A stretch of DNA of 64,000 nt from Odontocerum albicorne (taxonomy: Eukaryota; Arthropoda; Insecta; Trichoptera; Odontoceridae): the NCBI GenBank assembly GCA_949825065.1, contig OX463841.1, positions 24,502,916-24,566,915 on the forward strand, in the 5' to 3' direction. The notes under the pieces are model-generated. The model had not been told where the DNA came from. It saw nothing but the letters and a program-made list of their open reading frames with translations, and made no database searches. How positions within the stretch are numbered: position 1 is the first letter of the stretch; every line of letters begins with the position of its first letter. Positions 1 through 12,198 of this stretch are shown here, piece by piece. The position numbers and the translations under genes are program-made.

Positions 1-744
1 TTTCACCGAATTTATCTGAAAACAAAAATGTTTGAAAATCTAAATATTTATAAATCATTTTAAAAAATCATTGCGTTAAAAAATAATTTGAAAATTATTT
101 CTACTTTTTTATCGAGTTCGAGCTTTCTCAGATGAGGAACGTTTTTAATACGATGTGACCAAAATGATTAAATCTTATTGTGCTCTTTTGCTGTTTATAA
201 CTTGAAAAAATTTCATTTACCTAAAATAAAAGTGAGTTTATTTGATTTGTATTATTGTTTCTATTTTACAAGTATTATATTGTAGTAAAAATAAATAATT
301 GAATTGTATCATATTTGTGTTCTACAAATTCCAATTACTCGTAGAAACACACATTTTCGTAATTACCAAGACGTGTTTATATAATACGAGTATATTAGAA
401 AAGAGACATGAAAGTGAATGAAAAGTTAGTTAAAATACAATATAATAAATTTGAACAGTTAGATAATTTCAAAGAGTTTTGAAATTCATATTTTCTGAGT
501 AATGTATATGCTTAGTATATCTACATATAAATGTTATTCTAAAAACTTACTTCTTTAATGTCTTAAAATTTTCGAATTTAATATTACCTACTTTAAATTT
601 TGTTACTCCAGTTATCAACAACAAACGAAATTTTATTTGATTATAATTCTTAATACTAATAATTAGTTTTTCGTCTGGTATTTTTCAAAAACGATAATTA
701 TTCCTCTGTTTACTTTTTGACTTAGCTTTGCTTTTATGAGGACT
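1..744. other. AT-rich DNA, no gene seen
   Basis: I see no repeat family, exon or RNA gene here. Stop codons are dense in all frames. Two copies of the word TACTCGTA/TACGAGTA lie at 336-343 and 385-392. Confidence 0.6.
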
Positions 745-940
745 TTTGTGACCTAGTTGATAAGGAATCACCTGTCTTCAGACTCGGAGGTTGGGAGTTC
801 TATTTCCCTCAATACCCAGATTTTTAAAAAAAGATTCCAGTACGGTTTTCACTTAAGGCTTTTAAACCCTTTCTGGTTTATTAGAAGATATTACCACATA
901 GCTTTAAACTTACTAGGTGATATTATATACAAAGTGTTTT
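745..940 (+). mobile_element. SINE-A copy, nearly full length
   Basis: This is a copy of the commonest interspersed repeat in the window. It starts with a tRNA-like head (gacctagttgataag as a degenerate A box, then gggagttctatttcc where the B box belongs). A short A-rich linker follows, then a body with ttttcacttaaggc, then a 3' part matching 'ggttggaagagattgccacatag' in decayed form. The head implies internal RNA polymerase III promotion in the ancestor; the boxes are degraded, so this copy is probably silent. The 65-residue reading frame across it is a shadow. Confidence 0.8.
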
Positions 941-1284
941 ATAAAAATATTTAATAATAAATGATTTACTAGGTTTTAAAGAAATCAAACTAACATTTAT
1001 TATATAGAATATTACTTTTAAATATATGTATAAACCATTAAGATTTTTTTATACATATTCAATTGTAAAAAGGGCACTATTGAATATAAAAATATAAGCG
1101 GTTAAAAGTTAACATTTAAAGATTTGCGGAAATATTTATTTTCAATTCTGAGTTGATACCTGCTGAATAATTTTTCTACAGAAGACTTATCATTTCTGAA
1201 TGGCAATATTAAATTGTCTGGAAACAATAGAATAATAAGTGATCCCCAACCGTCTTGAAAGATGGATATTATATAATATAAAAG

Positions 1285-1450
1285 GTGCGAGGTGAACAAA
1301 GCAAGGTGTTGCTGAACAAACTGCCTGGGCTAGGTTTTATTGATTCCAGTGCTGTTTGCCCCCACTGACACGCCTCGACAGCCGTATATCACTTTGCAAA
1401 CGATGTATAAAAGTGTCACTTTAATTCCTTTGTATTAACGACGGCACAGT
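1285..1450. promoter_or_regulatory. Possible conserved non-coding element
   Basis: A patch of more balanced base composition (gctgtttgcccccactgac, then gtataaaagtgtcactttaat) sits between AT-rich flanks and matches no repeat in the window. It contains a TATAAAA-like string at about 1405. No splice or coding signal is visible. Regulatory function is inferred from composition only; it could be an old unrecognised repeat. Confidence 0.25.
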
Positions 1451-1984
1451 ATCTCTTAGTTGTTAATATTCGAAATGGCGAATTGTTCAATATACACATA
1501 AGCTAATTATATGAATTAATCATTTATTGATTTGATTTTTGAGTAATGTAAGCACAATCATAAATTTTTGCTAATATTAATTTAATAATAAAAGCAGTTT
1601 CGTTATTTCTCGTAACGACCTTCATGTTTTATGAATAAAAAGTATTTTTTTCTACTAGAATGTATTAATTTTGATTATCAGTATCCTAGCTCATCTTTTT
1701 ATATATTTACAGAGTTTCACCACTTTATAGATTAACTAGAAAAAAATAAACATGGGAAAGCCCAACCGGTTATTTTGTATACAATGTTAGTTTAATACTA
1801 TACAATAAAAAAATACTAATGGCCTAAAATGAAACACATCAAATACATATATGCTGCGCTACTAAATTTTAAAGTTTTCGAGAAACAGGTGAAAAACCTT
1901 AATAAAAAATCGTAATTACTCAATTCAAAACTTAACCAATCATAAATGAAATCCTCAAAGATTCGAAATACTCGTTTTACCTAT

Positions 1985-2235
1985 ATACACACATACATAA
2001 CATCACACCATTTCCTTGTTGGGGTAGGCAGATAAGACAGAGTACGAAATTTTCCTACTACCATATACTTACTTCGTTTCCTTCACATCCGTACACATTT
2101 TCATACAACCCTTTCTGTTACTAATAATTCTTACCTTTCCTTCTTTCAAAATTTCATTTAATTGGTCCATTCATACTTTTCTCGATTATTTTCTACGACT
2201 TCCATTCATACTTACATTATAAAATCGTTCACTAG
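1985..2235 (-). mobile_element. LINE-a 3' end (ORF2 tail plus 3' UTR)
   Basis: Read on the minus strand this encodes a decayed C-terminal peptide that includes MDQLNEILKEGKV and NRKGCMKMCTDV. The end of a non-LTR retrotransposon polymerase protein follows, then a 3' UTR whose plus-strand form is gttggggtaggcagataaga, and a short ATGT-rich terminus at 1985-2000. Parallel copies are at 47460-47875 (plus) and 57290-57725 (minus). Truncation at the 5' side is usual for target-primed insertion. The clade may be RTE-like, but this is not certain from the tail alone. Confidence 0.75.
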
Positions 2236-2944
2236 TTTTATATCCAAAGATCATGGAGAAATATGAATTCATCTTAATGCTTTTACTATTTCCTATTTTC
2301 TCCAATATATGCATGTTATTTTACATATGCATGCTATTTTTTTAACTATACTGAAACCGCAAATCTATGTTTTCTCATATTAAAAAAAATATCGTTAGTG
2401 ATTGTACAAAAATGTTAATGCTATTTGTTTCATCAAAGTAGTCCATTTTGAATAATTTTTAAGCCATTAACAATATATTCTTTGGTAAAAATCAAACATT
2501 GTAAACTATAATATATTTTCTTGCCGCACATTTTCCATAAAATATATGAAAACGTTGTCTTGACACGCAAGACGTAAAGATAATGCACAAACTGTTTTGC
2601 TAGTATGCATCAAAACGGATAGATGTCATTTGGAAATGTAAAAAATGGATAGGGCTGCTACACTCGTACATATCCTAAAATCCCTCTTTTATTTCCTCAA
2701 AAATGCATATTTCGTGTTTGTTACACACGGTTACCAACTGTCCGTCATACTCGATTTTGACACATACAAATTTGTCCATACGGGTGCATTCATGATTAGT
2801 TCACTATATGTGAGGTCCAAAACGATTCAGTATGAATTAAAGCTTTCAAAATACATAAAAATGTCTAAATAAATGGTTCGTTTAAGAAAAAAAAACATGT
2901 GTTCTTTCTAATCTAAAAATATATTTTACTTTTCTAGAAAATGT
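2236..2944. other. AT-rich DNA, no gene seen
   Basis: No repeat, exon or RNA gene is recognised. A 75-codon frame starting at 2645 has no family resemblance and no splice context, so I leave it as chance. Confidence 0.55.
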
Positions 2945-3215
2945 TATTAGTATTATTGTACTGTATTGAGTTGTACTACCAGGTCGCATTGACGGACTTA
3001 TTGCTATGTGGCAATCTTCTCAACATTATTTTTTTATTAGTTATTTTCTATAATTATTTTCGTTGTATAACCAGAAAAGTGTTAAACAAACCTTAAGGAA
3101 AGGCAGACTGAGACCCATTTAAAAATTCTTGGATACGAAGGGGATTGAAACCCGCAACCCCCAGATTAGAAGACAGGTGTCTTACCAACTAGGCCACGAA
3201 AGTTGTCTTATTAAT
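2945..3215 (-). mobile_element. SINE-A copy, with internal extra sequence
   Basis: On the minus strand the tRNA-like head is clear: cgtggcctagttggtaagac at 3201-3182, then a B-box-like gggtttcaatcc. The 3' end toward 2950 keeps the 'tattgctatgtggcaatctt' motif. About 70 AT-rich bases between 3025 and 3095 are absent from the other copies, so a small insertion or local expansion is likely. Confidence 0.8.
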
Positions 3216-4675
3216 ATTACGTAAATTCACATTGTTACGCGTGCACCTTACGGGGTAGGTAGAAAAAATAGATCTTCTCTCTTTTATTCAAACTTTTAAA
3301 ATTATTTCACTTCTTCAAAATTAATGATGCACAATCTTCAAGTCGGTAAAAATTAGGAAAATCAAATATTTTCTTTGAATCATAATAAACCACGTGTCGA
3401 GCTCTTTTAAACAAAGCATCGTAGCCAAGATTTGGTAAATGTGCAAAATAAACTGGTTTTCACAAAGAATTGTTTGAATTTGGTGTCAAAAGTATTTTAG
3501 CGCACTGATTTTTAACAAATTTCGTAACTATTAGAATAACACTCTTCAAAACGCAACTGTTGTAGAATTCATAATTGCCAGTTACGATTATTTATTTTAA
3601 AAAGATCAATATCTAACGCTTCTTATTACGTATTAAAGCTTTTTAAGCAAGTTGATTTTTTTTAAATTAGTAGGTATTTAAAATTATTTAACGTAGCATT
3701 TTCATAATGTAATTTATTTTGACTATAGCATATATAAAATATATCATTTAAATGAAAAATGTAACATGTATTACCATTTTTTTTTCACAAATTGATGTGT
3801 TTTTTCCACAAAAATGATTCCACCCATGTGTAAGATAGACAAAAAAAAACGAATATTTGCGTGCAGCCGCCAACTGTTTCAAAGAAAAATGGACAAAAAG
3901 ATTCACAGAAAGGAATGGTTGTTTATTTCATTTACTTTTTTAAAATGTGCCAAAGATATTTTGACGTTTCGTGTCGTTCGACCACTTTGTGTGACAAAAA
4001 CATGTTCACTCACGATTTTCTTATCTTTCTGGTAAACTTTTGTAGTGATGTGACGTGAAAATTTGAACAGTTTTATTGGCATCAAAATTATAGGGACAAT
4101 ACTAAGGAACAAAATAAATATAGTCAAAGAAAAACTAATAACCTTTGTCGTATATAGAACATAATGCTTTTTTTCAATATACACGAAGTACCTACAATAT
4201 TCAACTGTTTTTTTAATCTTTCATATAAGTATAATACATCTGGCGGGTTTATTTCTTAAAACAATTACTTCCAATTCAACAGCTTTTATTCCAATCTATT
4301 TTTGGTATTAATGACCGTGTTTTGAGCTTAGTAAATTAATATGTTCTGAGACAAAAGAATAAAAAACAAAAATTATTCTTATGAAAAATAGGGAATAAGA
4401 AAGGGAATTGTATAACAGTTAAGGACAAGGAATATTACTATGAAAATAATGTTTTTTTTTTCTTTAAAATTGATTAGGATAAAGCATATTTGATTGAGGA
4501 AAGAAGATAGTTATAAACTCGAGCTTTTAAAACTATCTTCCTAGCTAAATTACACTTATCGATTTAATATTTAGCTACCCCAAAACCTTGGAAGAATAAA
4601 TGATATTAGTGAAATGTTTCCTAAGTCTAAAATTCGAACCAATTTCAGATTAAAGAAATATTTCTGTAACACTTA
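3216..4675. other. AT-rich DNA, no gene seen
   Basis: About 1.46 kb without a recognised repeat or gene. Overlapping frames of 65-93 codons at 3814-4184 lie on both strands and look like chance. None has a recognisable domain. Confidence 0.55.
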
Positions 4676-4855
4676 TCGATCGGCTTTATTGCTAAGTAGC
4701 AATCTCTTCTAACCAATCATAAATAATTTTGAAGAGGCATTAAGTAAAACCAGACAGAAGCCCTTTAAAAAATTCGGATAACAGCGGGAATCGAACGCAA
4801 AACCCCCAGGCTGGAACAAAGGCGTCTTACTAACAAGACCACGGAGGTCGTCTTT
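4676..4855 (-). mobile_element. SINE-A copy
   Basis: The minus-strand head runs from 4853 (gacgacctccgtggtcttgtt) and is followed by a B-box-like string near 4795. The 3' end contains the 'attgctaagtagcaatctc' form of the family tail. It has point mutations but no large gap. Confidence 0.8.
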
Positions 4856-5149
4856 AGTAAGCATTAAAGTCAGCATAGTTCTACAAAAATTTGAATTACG
4901 AACAAATATTACATTTTTTTTGTGTTTTATGATATACTCGTATAATATCTCAAAAAACTACATGTAACACTTTCCATGGTTTGAATAAGATTTTATCTTG
5001 AATCTCCCGTACATGACGCGCCTCTGGTAAAATATATAGTCTATACAAGTGAACAGATATATAGTGCAAATGTACCCAAGTGTAAGAACATCTCGGCCTG
5101 TAAAATATTGAGAGTGTGTAGAAGATATTTGCGGGCATGAATATTTGAT

Positions 5150-5285
5150 GCGGCGCTAAGTGCCGCCGCCCGAGGTGTTAAGCCCTCCTTTACTGCCCTC
5201 TTACATTACGCTGCCCCATCCGCTGACCTAAACCCCTTGCAGGAAAACTAAAACCAAAACCGAAACCTCACATCAAAAGGAAAGT
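5150..5285. other. GC-richer patch
   Basis: The sequence from gcggcgctaagtgccgccgc onward is far richer in G+C than its flanks and holds a short inverted repeat (gcggc/gccgc). It matches no repeat in the window and shows no open frame of note. It could be an old repeat, a regulatory patch or a chance composition change. Confidence 0.3.
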
Positions 5286-6395
5286 ATCCATTCATACACA
5301 CCGTATGATAACAAATTTTCAAATTAACACCCTTTCCATAAAGTTTCGATTATCTTCACACTCCCTTTTTCTTGCTCTATGCAGAACTAAAAGCCTAATC
5401 TTATTGATTTCAGAATATTTTTTAGTCATAAGGCACTTACTCAAATATGTTATTCATTCACTTTACGTTTTATAGTGAGAATTCTTTATTTTTACCCGGG
5501 AGCTTTCGCTTGTCGGATGCCTGAAACTTTTTTTCAGTGGCTTGAATCAAATCTAACGGCCGCTGTAAATTTACCTGTGGTCGTCTGAAAACCCCTTACC
5601 TTAAAACAAGGTGTAAATAAGAAGTAAAAATCTCCATGTTCGTAAAACTTTGTGGAGAATTTCTTAATAAATTATATAATAAATCGAAATATTTGTAATT
5701 ATAATTTATTGATGATAATTGTATTTCCAAAACCAATATTTTGATTATACCATGAAAATTCGAAATTTTTAGAAGTGTTAAAAATTATGAGTATCTAATA
5801 ATAGTAAAGGACAATTTATATAGCGCCATTTACAGAACAGACTCTATTCAAGTGATCTTCTGATACATAATAAAAATACATTCGGCTTTTAGTGGAGTGT
5901 AGTGTATGTGTGTAGTGTTCATATATGATAATAAATTTTGATAAGATATTCTGTACAGGTTTTATTCAAGTGCTTCTTAAAGTTACACACACCACTCATA
6001 TCTCCAACATTTAGAGACAGACCATTCTTACGCCATGGAGCCAGCAACGGCAAAATGCCGTGCACTTTCTCTAAATTGTACATCTCAATTACAAAAAAAA
6101 AATAAAGCAAATAACATTTTTACTCGCTAAAAATAACCTTCGCTTCTTATTAATGTAACTAAAAGGTGTGAAGTTATAATCAGAAAAAAATGTTTTATCA
6201 ATTCCTTCAACTTCTACAGCGTTAAAATCAATTTTGAAAAATAGCAAATGAGTTTCCAATGAAACACTTCATCAAACATTTATAACACCAAAGGTCCTCA
6301 CACGGAAAATCGGTTAATTAAATTATACGAAACTTTTTCAATCTCGATTCTTCCATACTACATTTCCATCGCATCCATCCGGATATTTATTCAAA
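5286..6395. other. AT-rich DNA with a MITE-C fragment
   Basis: The stretch at 5805-5870 (aaaggacaatttatatagcg, then cagactctattcaagtgatc) matches the outer end of the MITE-C copy at 35720-35960, so a fragment of that family lies here. The rest shows nothing recognisable. Confidence 0.5.
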
Positions 6396-6600
6396 TCGAT
6401 TTCCATAAATTGGGTCCGCTTTATCCGAGTGGCATCTGTTAAAGCGGAAACAAAGCGCCGCTGATCCCAAATTAATTGTTTCGTCGGCAAATAAATAAAA
6501 TTATTTTAGCCCATTGAGATTGACTAACTAATCCCGGCTTCAATTGGGAAGAGCGATTGTCAAACTTGATACCATTTGAGTTATGTTAACAACATAAAAT
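6396..6600. promoter_or_regulatory. Possible conserved non-coding element with homeodomain-type sites
   Basis: A compact, repeat-free island contains caaattaattg (6468-6478, a palindromic AATTAATT homeodomain-type core), AATAAAATTATTTTAG and GATTGACTAACTAATC. Composition and low-redundancy texture differ from the flanks. No coding frame or splice signal fits. Enhancer function is an inference that depends on cross-species conservation, which cannot be tested here. Confidence 0.3.
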
Positions 6601-6844
6601 CCTTTTCCGTTTTAAATAATGAAAAACTCAATAACGTATTTAGAGTAATCTTTAAATTGGGTTTAAAATACGAAACTTCACTTAAATTCTTATACTATAA
6701 GTAATTATATTTTCTTTGATCAATAATTATATTATTGGAATTGATAATTTTATCAGACACCATTTTTATCTATGAAAAATAAATAACAATATTTTTTTTT
6801 CGTTTCTCACAATGGAGAATTATATTATTTTACTCTTTCATAGC

Positions 6845-7017
6845 ACGATCTGGTCAGTTAATTGGCATGCGGCAATCTCTACCAACAAATTATAAAAATA
6901 TTCAAGATACCTTAAGTGAACACTACATTTAAACCCTTTTCAAAACAATTGGGAGGGAGTCGAACCTGTAGTACCCAGGTTAAAAGGCGTCTTACCAAAT
7001 AGGCCATGAAGTTCATT
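6845..7017 (-). mobile_element. SINE-A copy
   Basis: On the minus strand the head begins near 7017 (tgaacttcatggcctatttgg) with the B box in the form caggttcgactccc. The tail side (6845-6890) keeps 'ggcaatctctaccaac'. The 3' terminal motif is degraded. Confidence 0.8.
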
Positions 7018-7367
7018 TATGTGTATTCTGAGAGAAACTAACTATTATTCTTTTTTCATAGTTAAATAATTTCATACAATATTTTTTTCTGAAGCAATTT
7101 CTTTTAGCAAATATTTCTGCCAAATACAACACAAGCAATATCTAAAATATTTAAAAAAATAATTTTTATATTAAACTTATGACGAAATAAAGTCGTAAAA
7201 TATGATCATTCAAATAAAATAAATGGAAATAAAAAATATTTTTAATATTTTAACTGTGTTTTGTTTTTTGACAAATTTTAATATTTGAACATTATTCCTA
7301 TAATACTTATTTCTGACTGTATTATTAAATTCTGTGGTTTTATCTAATTGTATTGTAACAAACTTTC

Positions 7368-7547
7368 GATTTATACAGTACAACCTGGCGGGCGTATTGC
7401 TGTGTGGAAATCTCTTCCAATCAACCAAAAGGGCTTTAAAAGAAAACTATATTGGAAATATTTTTTTAAAATATGCACTCTAACCGAATCGAGCCCGCAA
7501 CCCGCTGGTCTGAAGACAAGCGAATACCAACAAGGCCATGAAATAAT
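7368..7547 (-). mobile_element. SINE-A copy
   Basis: The 3' terminus is well kept (plus-strand tatacagtacaacctggcgg at 7373-7392) and the head ends near 7547 with a weaker A box. The minus-strand B box reads cgggctcgattcgg. The 70- and 72-codon frames across it come from the repeat. Confidence 0.8.
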
Positions 7548-8189
7548 TTTAAAACTTTAACTATCATGCTGATGGTTAACTTTTTAGAAGTTTACTTGGT
7601 TTACATATAATATTTTTCGTTTCATCAATTTAGTACCAGTCATCATTAATCTTAGATTAAAAAGATAATACAATGTTCCTTATCAAATTAACTTCTCGCG
7701 TGTATCGTAAACTTTTCAAATATAATTGATTTCCAAAGTTTTAACACCACTGGCAATAAAGTAACTGAATAAAATCAGTTCACGAAATTTGGTATCAAAT
7801 TTACAATCGTTTGGAAATTTGAAAACAAAAAAAATATCAAACAAAATGTAAATCGCAAATTTTACTTTTGGAAAACATCTTCAAAAAAATGTTCTCGGTA
7901 AAACTACATTTCTTTATTCCTTCAATTTACTCGTATATACTCGTATATTTATACAATTTGCCAACAACTAAAAACGTCTCCAATTTTATAATGTTACGGG
8001 TAAGTTATTATTTTTTAATATTATGATTATACATTTGCAAAAGCATGTGACAAATATGTCACAAAATCATATAAGTAACTTATCCCAAGAAATAGCATAG
8101 ATAACGTTAATCAAAAAGTCATTTTAACACGAATCGTAAATTAACAAAAAAATTGTAATCAAATGTTTCAACAAATTGCATTTTTTGAA
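7548..8189. other. AT-rich DNA, no gene seen
   Basis: Nothing recognisable apart from two adjacent copies of TACTCGTA at 7928-7935 and 7938-7945, spaced ten bases apart. Confidence 0.55.
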
Positions 8190-8360
8190 TCACCATCACC
8201 TCATGTTCCTATTTAAGTAGGCAGATACCAAATTATCACTTCTTTCTATTCTGGCTTCTGCCGCGTCCATACATAGGTACTCTCCTATTATGAAAGATTT
8301 CACTTTCAAAGTTTTATTCATTCAGTCGTGCCACGTTTTTCTATACATTTTGAACCTTAT
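8190..8360 (-). mobile_element. LINE-a 3' end, running into the assembly gap
   Basis: The plus-strand string caccatcacctcatgttcct followed by aagtaggcagataccaaatt is a decayed version of the LINE-a 3' UTR seen at 1985-2235. The element's upstream portion would lie to the right, where the sequence is unknown. Confidence 0.5.
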
Positions 8361-8560
8361 NNNNNNNNNNNNNNNNNNNNNNNNNNNNNNNNNNNNNNNN
8401 NNNNNNNNNNNNNNNNNNNNNNNNNNNNNNNNNNNNNNNNNNNNNNNNNNNNNNNNNNNNNNNNNNNNNNNNNNNNNNNNNNNNNNNNNNNNNNNNNNNN
8501 NNNNNNNNNNNNNNNNNNNNNNNNNNNNNNNNNNNNNNNNNNNNNNNNNNNNNNNNNNNN
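8361..8560. other. Assembly gap of 200 undetermined bases
   Basis: A run of exactly 200 N. The round number suggests a placeholder, so the true length may differ. Reading frames spanning it are meaningless. Confidence 0.99.
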
Positions 8561-8654
8561 ATAAGAGAACACTAGATTTTAAATTATTTAATTATTTAAC
8601 ACTTCACTGTAAAAACAATGTAGCAAGCTTATTGCAGAGCTACAATCACTTTCA

Positions 8655-9075
8655 ACCATTCAGGCAAAAATAAATAAAGCAAGTAACATGACAGCAAACA
8701 ATATTCAAATGATTATTTATTTTTACAAAATTTATGAACAATATACACAGTAGACGTAATAGTCAGATATCATCAATAAAAAAAAGGAAGGAATGGTGGA
8801 GAAGAAAGAACATCAGGAATGAAACACGTATATTACTGACGAAATATAGAATTTTTCATTCGCTTCTTAAAGCATGCCAAATATGAAGCCAGTCTAACAT
8901 TGATTATATAGTAGAGTCTCACTGCATAGACAGAAAAAAAAATGTAAAAAAAAGGAGAGCGGTGAACTGGAAAGGTTAATAAATAATCTGTGTTTGAGCG
9001 TAGCGCAAGTCTATGATCGAAAAAAACACAGAATAAGAGGGGGCGGCGGAACAGTTAAGAATATTATAGAATAAA
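8655..9075 (-). repeat. Repeat family B, copy 1
   Basis: The minus strand matches 16785-17215 and 44340-44765 along most of its length. Shared landmarks are a cluster around 'aaagcatgccaa', 'gagagcggtgaactgg' and 'ggaatggtggagaagaaaga'. I do not recognise the family. It could be an untranslated part of a larger element or a long SINE or MITE. It is flanked by a SINE-A fragment, as are the other copies. Confidence 0.7.
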
Positions 9076-9229
9076 GAAAGTAAGTGAATATTACGTCTAT
9101 TTCTCACGTTCAGTCAGTTCAGCTCCTTTCTCAAGTTAAAATAAATCTTAGGCAAACATTTTGAAGACTGTTGCTCCGTAATATCAAAATAACAAACATC
9201 TGCATAGTCCAAAAAAACAGAGATTGCAC

Positions 9230-9383
9230 GAGTAAAATTTTGTTAAAGATATCAGAAATATGTTTAAGAGGCATTTAGTTAAAATTCGACACGCAACCTT
9301 TAAAAAAATGGTACCAACAAGAATCAAACCCCTAAACTTCGGCCTAGAAGTATTACCTAGTAAGACACATTGGTCGACGTAAC
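9230..9383 (-). mobile_element. SINE-A copy, 3' truncated
   Basis: The head region is recognisable on the minus strand (gaccaatgtgtcttactagg, then ggggtttgattcttgttgg) and runs through the body to about 9235. The usual 3' tail is absent, so the end facing repeat B is missing. Confidence 0.7.
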
Positions 9384-9534
9384 ATTTCAGCAATGATACC
9401 ATTATATTTATTTTAACTTTTTTTGTTTTCAGATGTTTTTGTGTAGTAGCAGCCTTCCACCCAATATGTACTATTCACCTGAACTTATTTACACTTGGGT
9501 CTTACCAGACTTAAAAACCTTAATTGAATGTGTT

Positions 9535-9700
9535 TGCTCATCTTTTTGTAAGGCCACCTGGGCCCGTGGCCTCAAGCCCACTCCGCGGGCCCCGACCACT
9601 TCCTCGAAGAGGAGTGCAATAAGTCAGGCCTACGGAAGGTGAAGGATCTTAAATAGAGTCCTCCCATCCTCTACTCCTCCTGCCTCTACACTGGACAGTT
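9535..9700. other. GC-rich patch, unidentified
   Basis: The stretch with gccacctgggcccgtggcct, then tccgcgggccccgaccactt, is strongly GC-rich in an AT-rich setting. One plus frame stays open for 69 codons (9433-9642) but resembles no family I know. A relic of a mobile-element coding region is possible; so is a small regulatory island. Confidence 0.3.
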
Positions 9701-10880
9701 TATCACGTAACCACTTAAATTTTATTCTTTAAAATTGTCCTAAAAATATATTTTGAGAACATTATTTCACTGTGTGAAGCGTCAACTACGATCTCTATAT
9801 TTTTGGCGAAAACTAGTTAAGTAACATACTATATTACTATTTTCGAATTAAGTTTACTAGAGTTTATATATCCAAAGAAAAATCTCAATTTCAATATTTA
9901 AAAAAAAATTATATTGAAATATTGTAGCTGAAAAGACCGTCCAAGGGCGTGCAAAAATGGTTACTAAATACTCGTACTTAATGGTTATTTTTACTTAGGT
10001 AAACAATCTTGAGCGAAAATATTTTAATGAAACATATTTTTTTGTGTACAACATTTTTGATGAAAATATTATAGAAGCGTATTCTTCCCATAATTTTGCT
10101 TGATTGGACAAAGGATTAATTTTAATTTTTGTGTTAACTCGACTTCGAACTCATGAGAAAGTAGCTTAAGATATGTTTTTAATGGGTAATCCATCCATAC
10201 GTAATAATAAAAATTTATGGCAGGATGCCTATTGGTGGGACTGGATGATATGGGCAGTTTGTGTCTCCTCGCGGTATGGTATTATTTATAACAATTTATT
10301 GCAAGGAAATATCATTCCTTATTACCAAGTTCGTACTTTTCCAATTACAGACAGACAATGTCAATAATCCTTGCCCACCGCACCAAATAACCGCTTTTTA
10401 TTTTAACAATAACACTATCCAGTGAAAAGACACAGTCTGCACCTTTATAAAATCAACCACTTAACACGAAAAATAGATCTTCAAAGCTCCAATAATATCT
10501 TCAACCCACCCAACTAATAGGTACCTCGTCACTTTATTAAAACGCGTCAATTCAAATTGCATAGGCTAATTTATCATCACTTGACACTGGGCGTATACTA
10601 CTTCATATACAAGAGTTCACGGCCATTATTCAAGAAGAAGGCTAATTTCGACAATGACAATAAATCAATTTTCATTTGTTTTTGTAAATCTATTTGGGAA
10701 AATAACGCCTACCCTACCAGCTTCCGGTGAAGTTTTTGCTTTGACAGCTTAATGTACGAGTATTTCAACATTAGAACAATGGTTCTGCGTATATGTGTTT
10801 TGTTTCAATTTCACTTCAGCATCACAGACTATTTTATTTCGTTTTCAGCTTAACAGCCATTAAGAAAGTTATATAATACA
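9701..10880. other. AT-rich DNA, no gene seen
   Basis: No identified repeat. The segment 10590-10665 (gagttcacggccattattca) resembles 34625-34690 (gagctcacggctattattcg), so a small unclassified dispersed repeat may exist at both places. Confidence 0.45.
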
Positions 10881-11508
10881 TTAGGGACAACATTAGGAAA
10901 CAAAATTGGGAAAATTATATGATTATATCAATTGTCGAACGTTGATTTTTGTTTTCACTCAAAACATGTGGAACCCAAACGCTGAACTTCTGGGACTTTT
11001 CCATTGATTTAAGATAGCGGTATACAGTCAATGTGACTACAATTCATCTGCTCAGCCAATTCTACGGTTGTTTGAAGGGGATTTTCATGAATAATATGGT
11101 TTGAGCGGTCCTCACCGAAGTCCACTGGTCGTCCGGAACGCTCCATGTCTTTCAGGTCGAAATTACCGTCTTTGAAACGCAAAAACCATCAACGAGCTGT
11201 CCTTTCATTCATAGCATCTTCACCGTACAATTCGCAAATATCGCGAGCAGCTTTGGCAGCTTTATTCCCTCGATTTAACTCGAATATAAGGAGGGTGTCG
11301 AAAATGCTCACTTGCGTCTACTTGATATTCCATTTTGAAGGCTTGTAATCAAATAAAATAATATATGTAACGTAAAAGCAAATACAATATCTTGTAGAGC
11401 AGAAAATTTTCTTTCGAATGACGTATAACATTTACCATTTTGTTTTACTTTTGGTGCTTATTTTTAAATTTGAAAAAAAAAACGGACACAACTTATGTTA
11501 ACACCTAA
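10881..11508 (-). pseudogene. Internally deleted mariner transposon with broken transposase
   Basis: Tc1/mariner DNA transposons move by cut-and-paste into TA targets. The minus strand encodes the N-terminal DNA-binding region of a mariner transposase from about 11333 down to 10925. The frame is broken by stops and at least two shifts. Recognisable pieces include NRGNKAAKAARDICELYGED, then RFKDGNFDLKDMERSGRP, and further on VWVPHVLSENKNQRSTI. These correspond to the paired helix-turn-helix part and the linker. The DDE catalytic domain is missing: the element is about 630 bp, about half the usual 1.3 kb. The right terminal inverted repeat (11508 back to 11483) reads ttaggtgttaacataagttg on the minus strand and abuts a TA at 11509. 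The left end at 10881 (ttagggacaacattagg) is a degenerate counterpart. Confidence 0.85.
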
Positions 11509-11510
11509 TA

Positions 11511-12198
11511 GATTATAAAATTGATATGACACTAAAATTGTATAATTAAACTCAACCATACAACTACATCTCAGTATACCTTATAAAAAATGTATTTCTA
11601 TACATAAATAATTTTCTAAGTTCTTTCAATAAACTGGAACTTTAAAAACCCTATCTTATAAAGTTTGATTTAGGTGAGTATAAATAAGTAAGTTCAAACA
11701 GCGACATAAACATATGACTTCAATGACGAAATGTGTTTCTCCATAGTCCTTTCCCATATTTCTTCTCCTTTCTCAATATTTGATGGAATTTACATATTTT
11801 TATTTTGCTTTTTTTTTCATGTTTCAATTATGTTGAACCATTTTTCTTTTCGAAAACAATATTTTTAACCTTTTAATTTCATCATTTGTATATTTTACAA
11901 GTGTCTAAATAAATTAAATAAATAGGTATACTGCACATTTTACAAAATATTTTAACAGAAAGCTGTTAATTTTCATACTGCTTAATTATTTTTTTAAATA
12001 TAATGACTTAAAAAATCATTCAAATTAGAGTTATATTTCTGATAGAAAAAAATCCATTCACAGTCGCCAATTAATTTTTACATCTCCAATAAATTATTGT
12101 TATGAATATATGTAATAGCTCATTTATATTAAAATCTAAATCAGAATCATGTACCGTCATTTATTTATCTTTATTATTACAACATTTTTCAATCATAT
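11511..12198. other. AT-rich DNA, no gene seen
   Basis: I see no repeat family, coding frame or RNA gene in this interval. Confidence 0.55.

Noticed and set aside
8290..8673. Open frames of 71-127 codons
   Set aside because: They are created by the run of undetermined bases.
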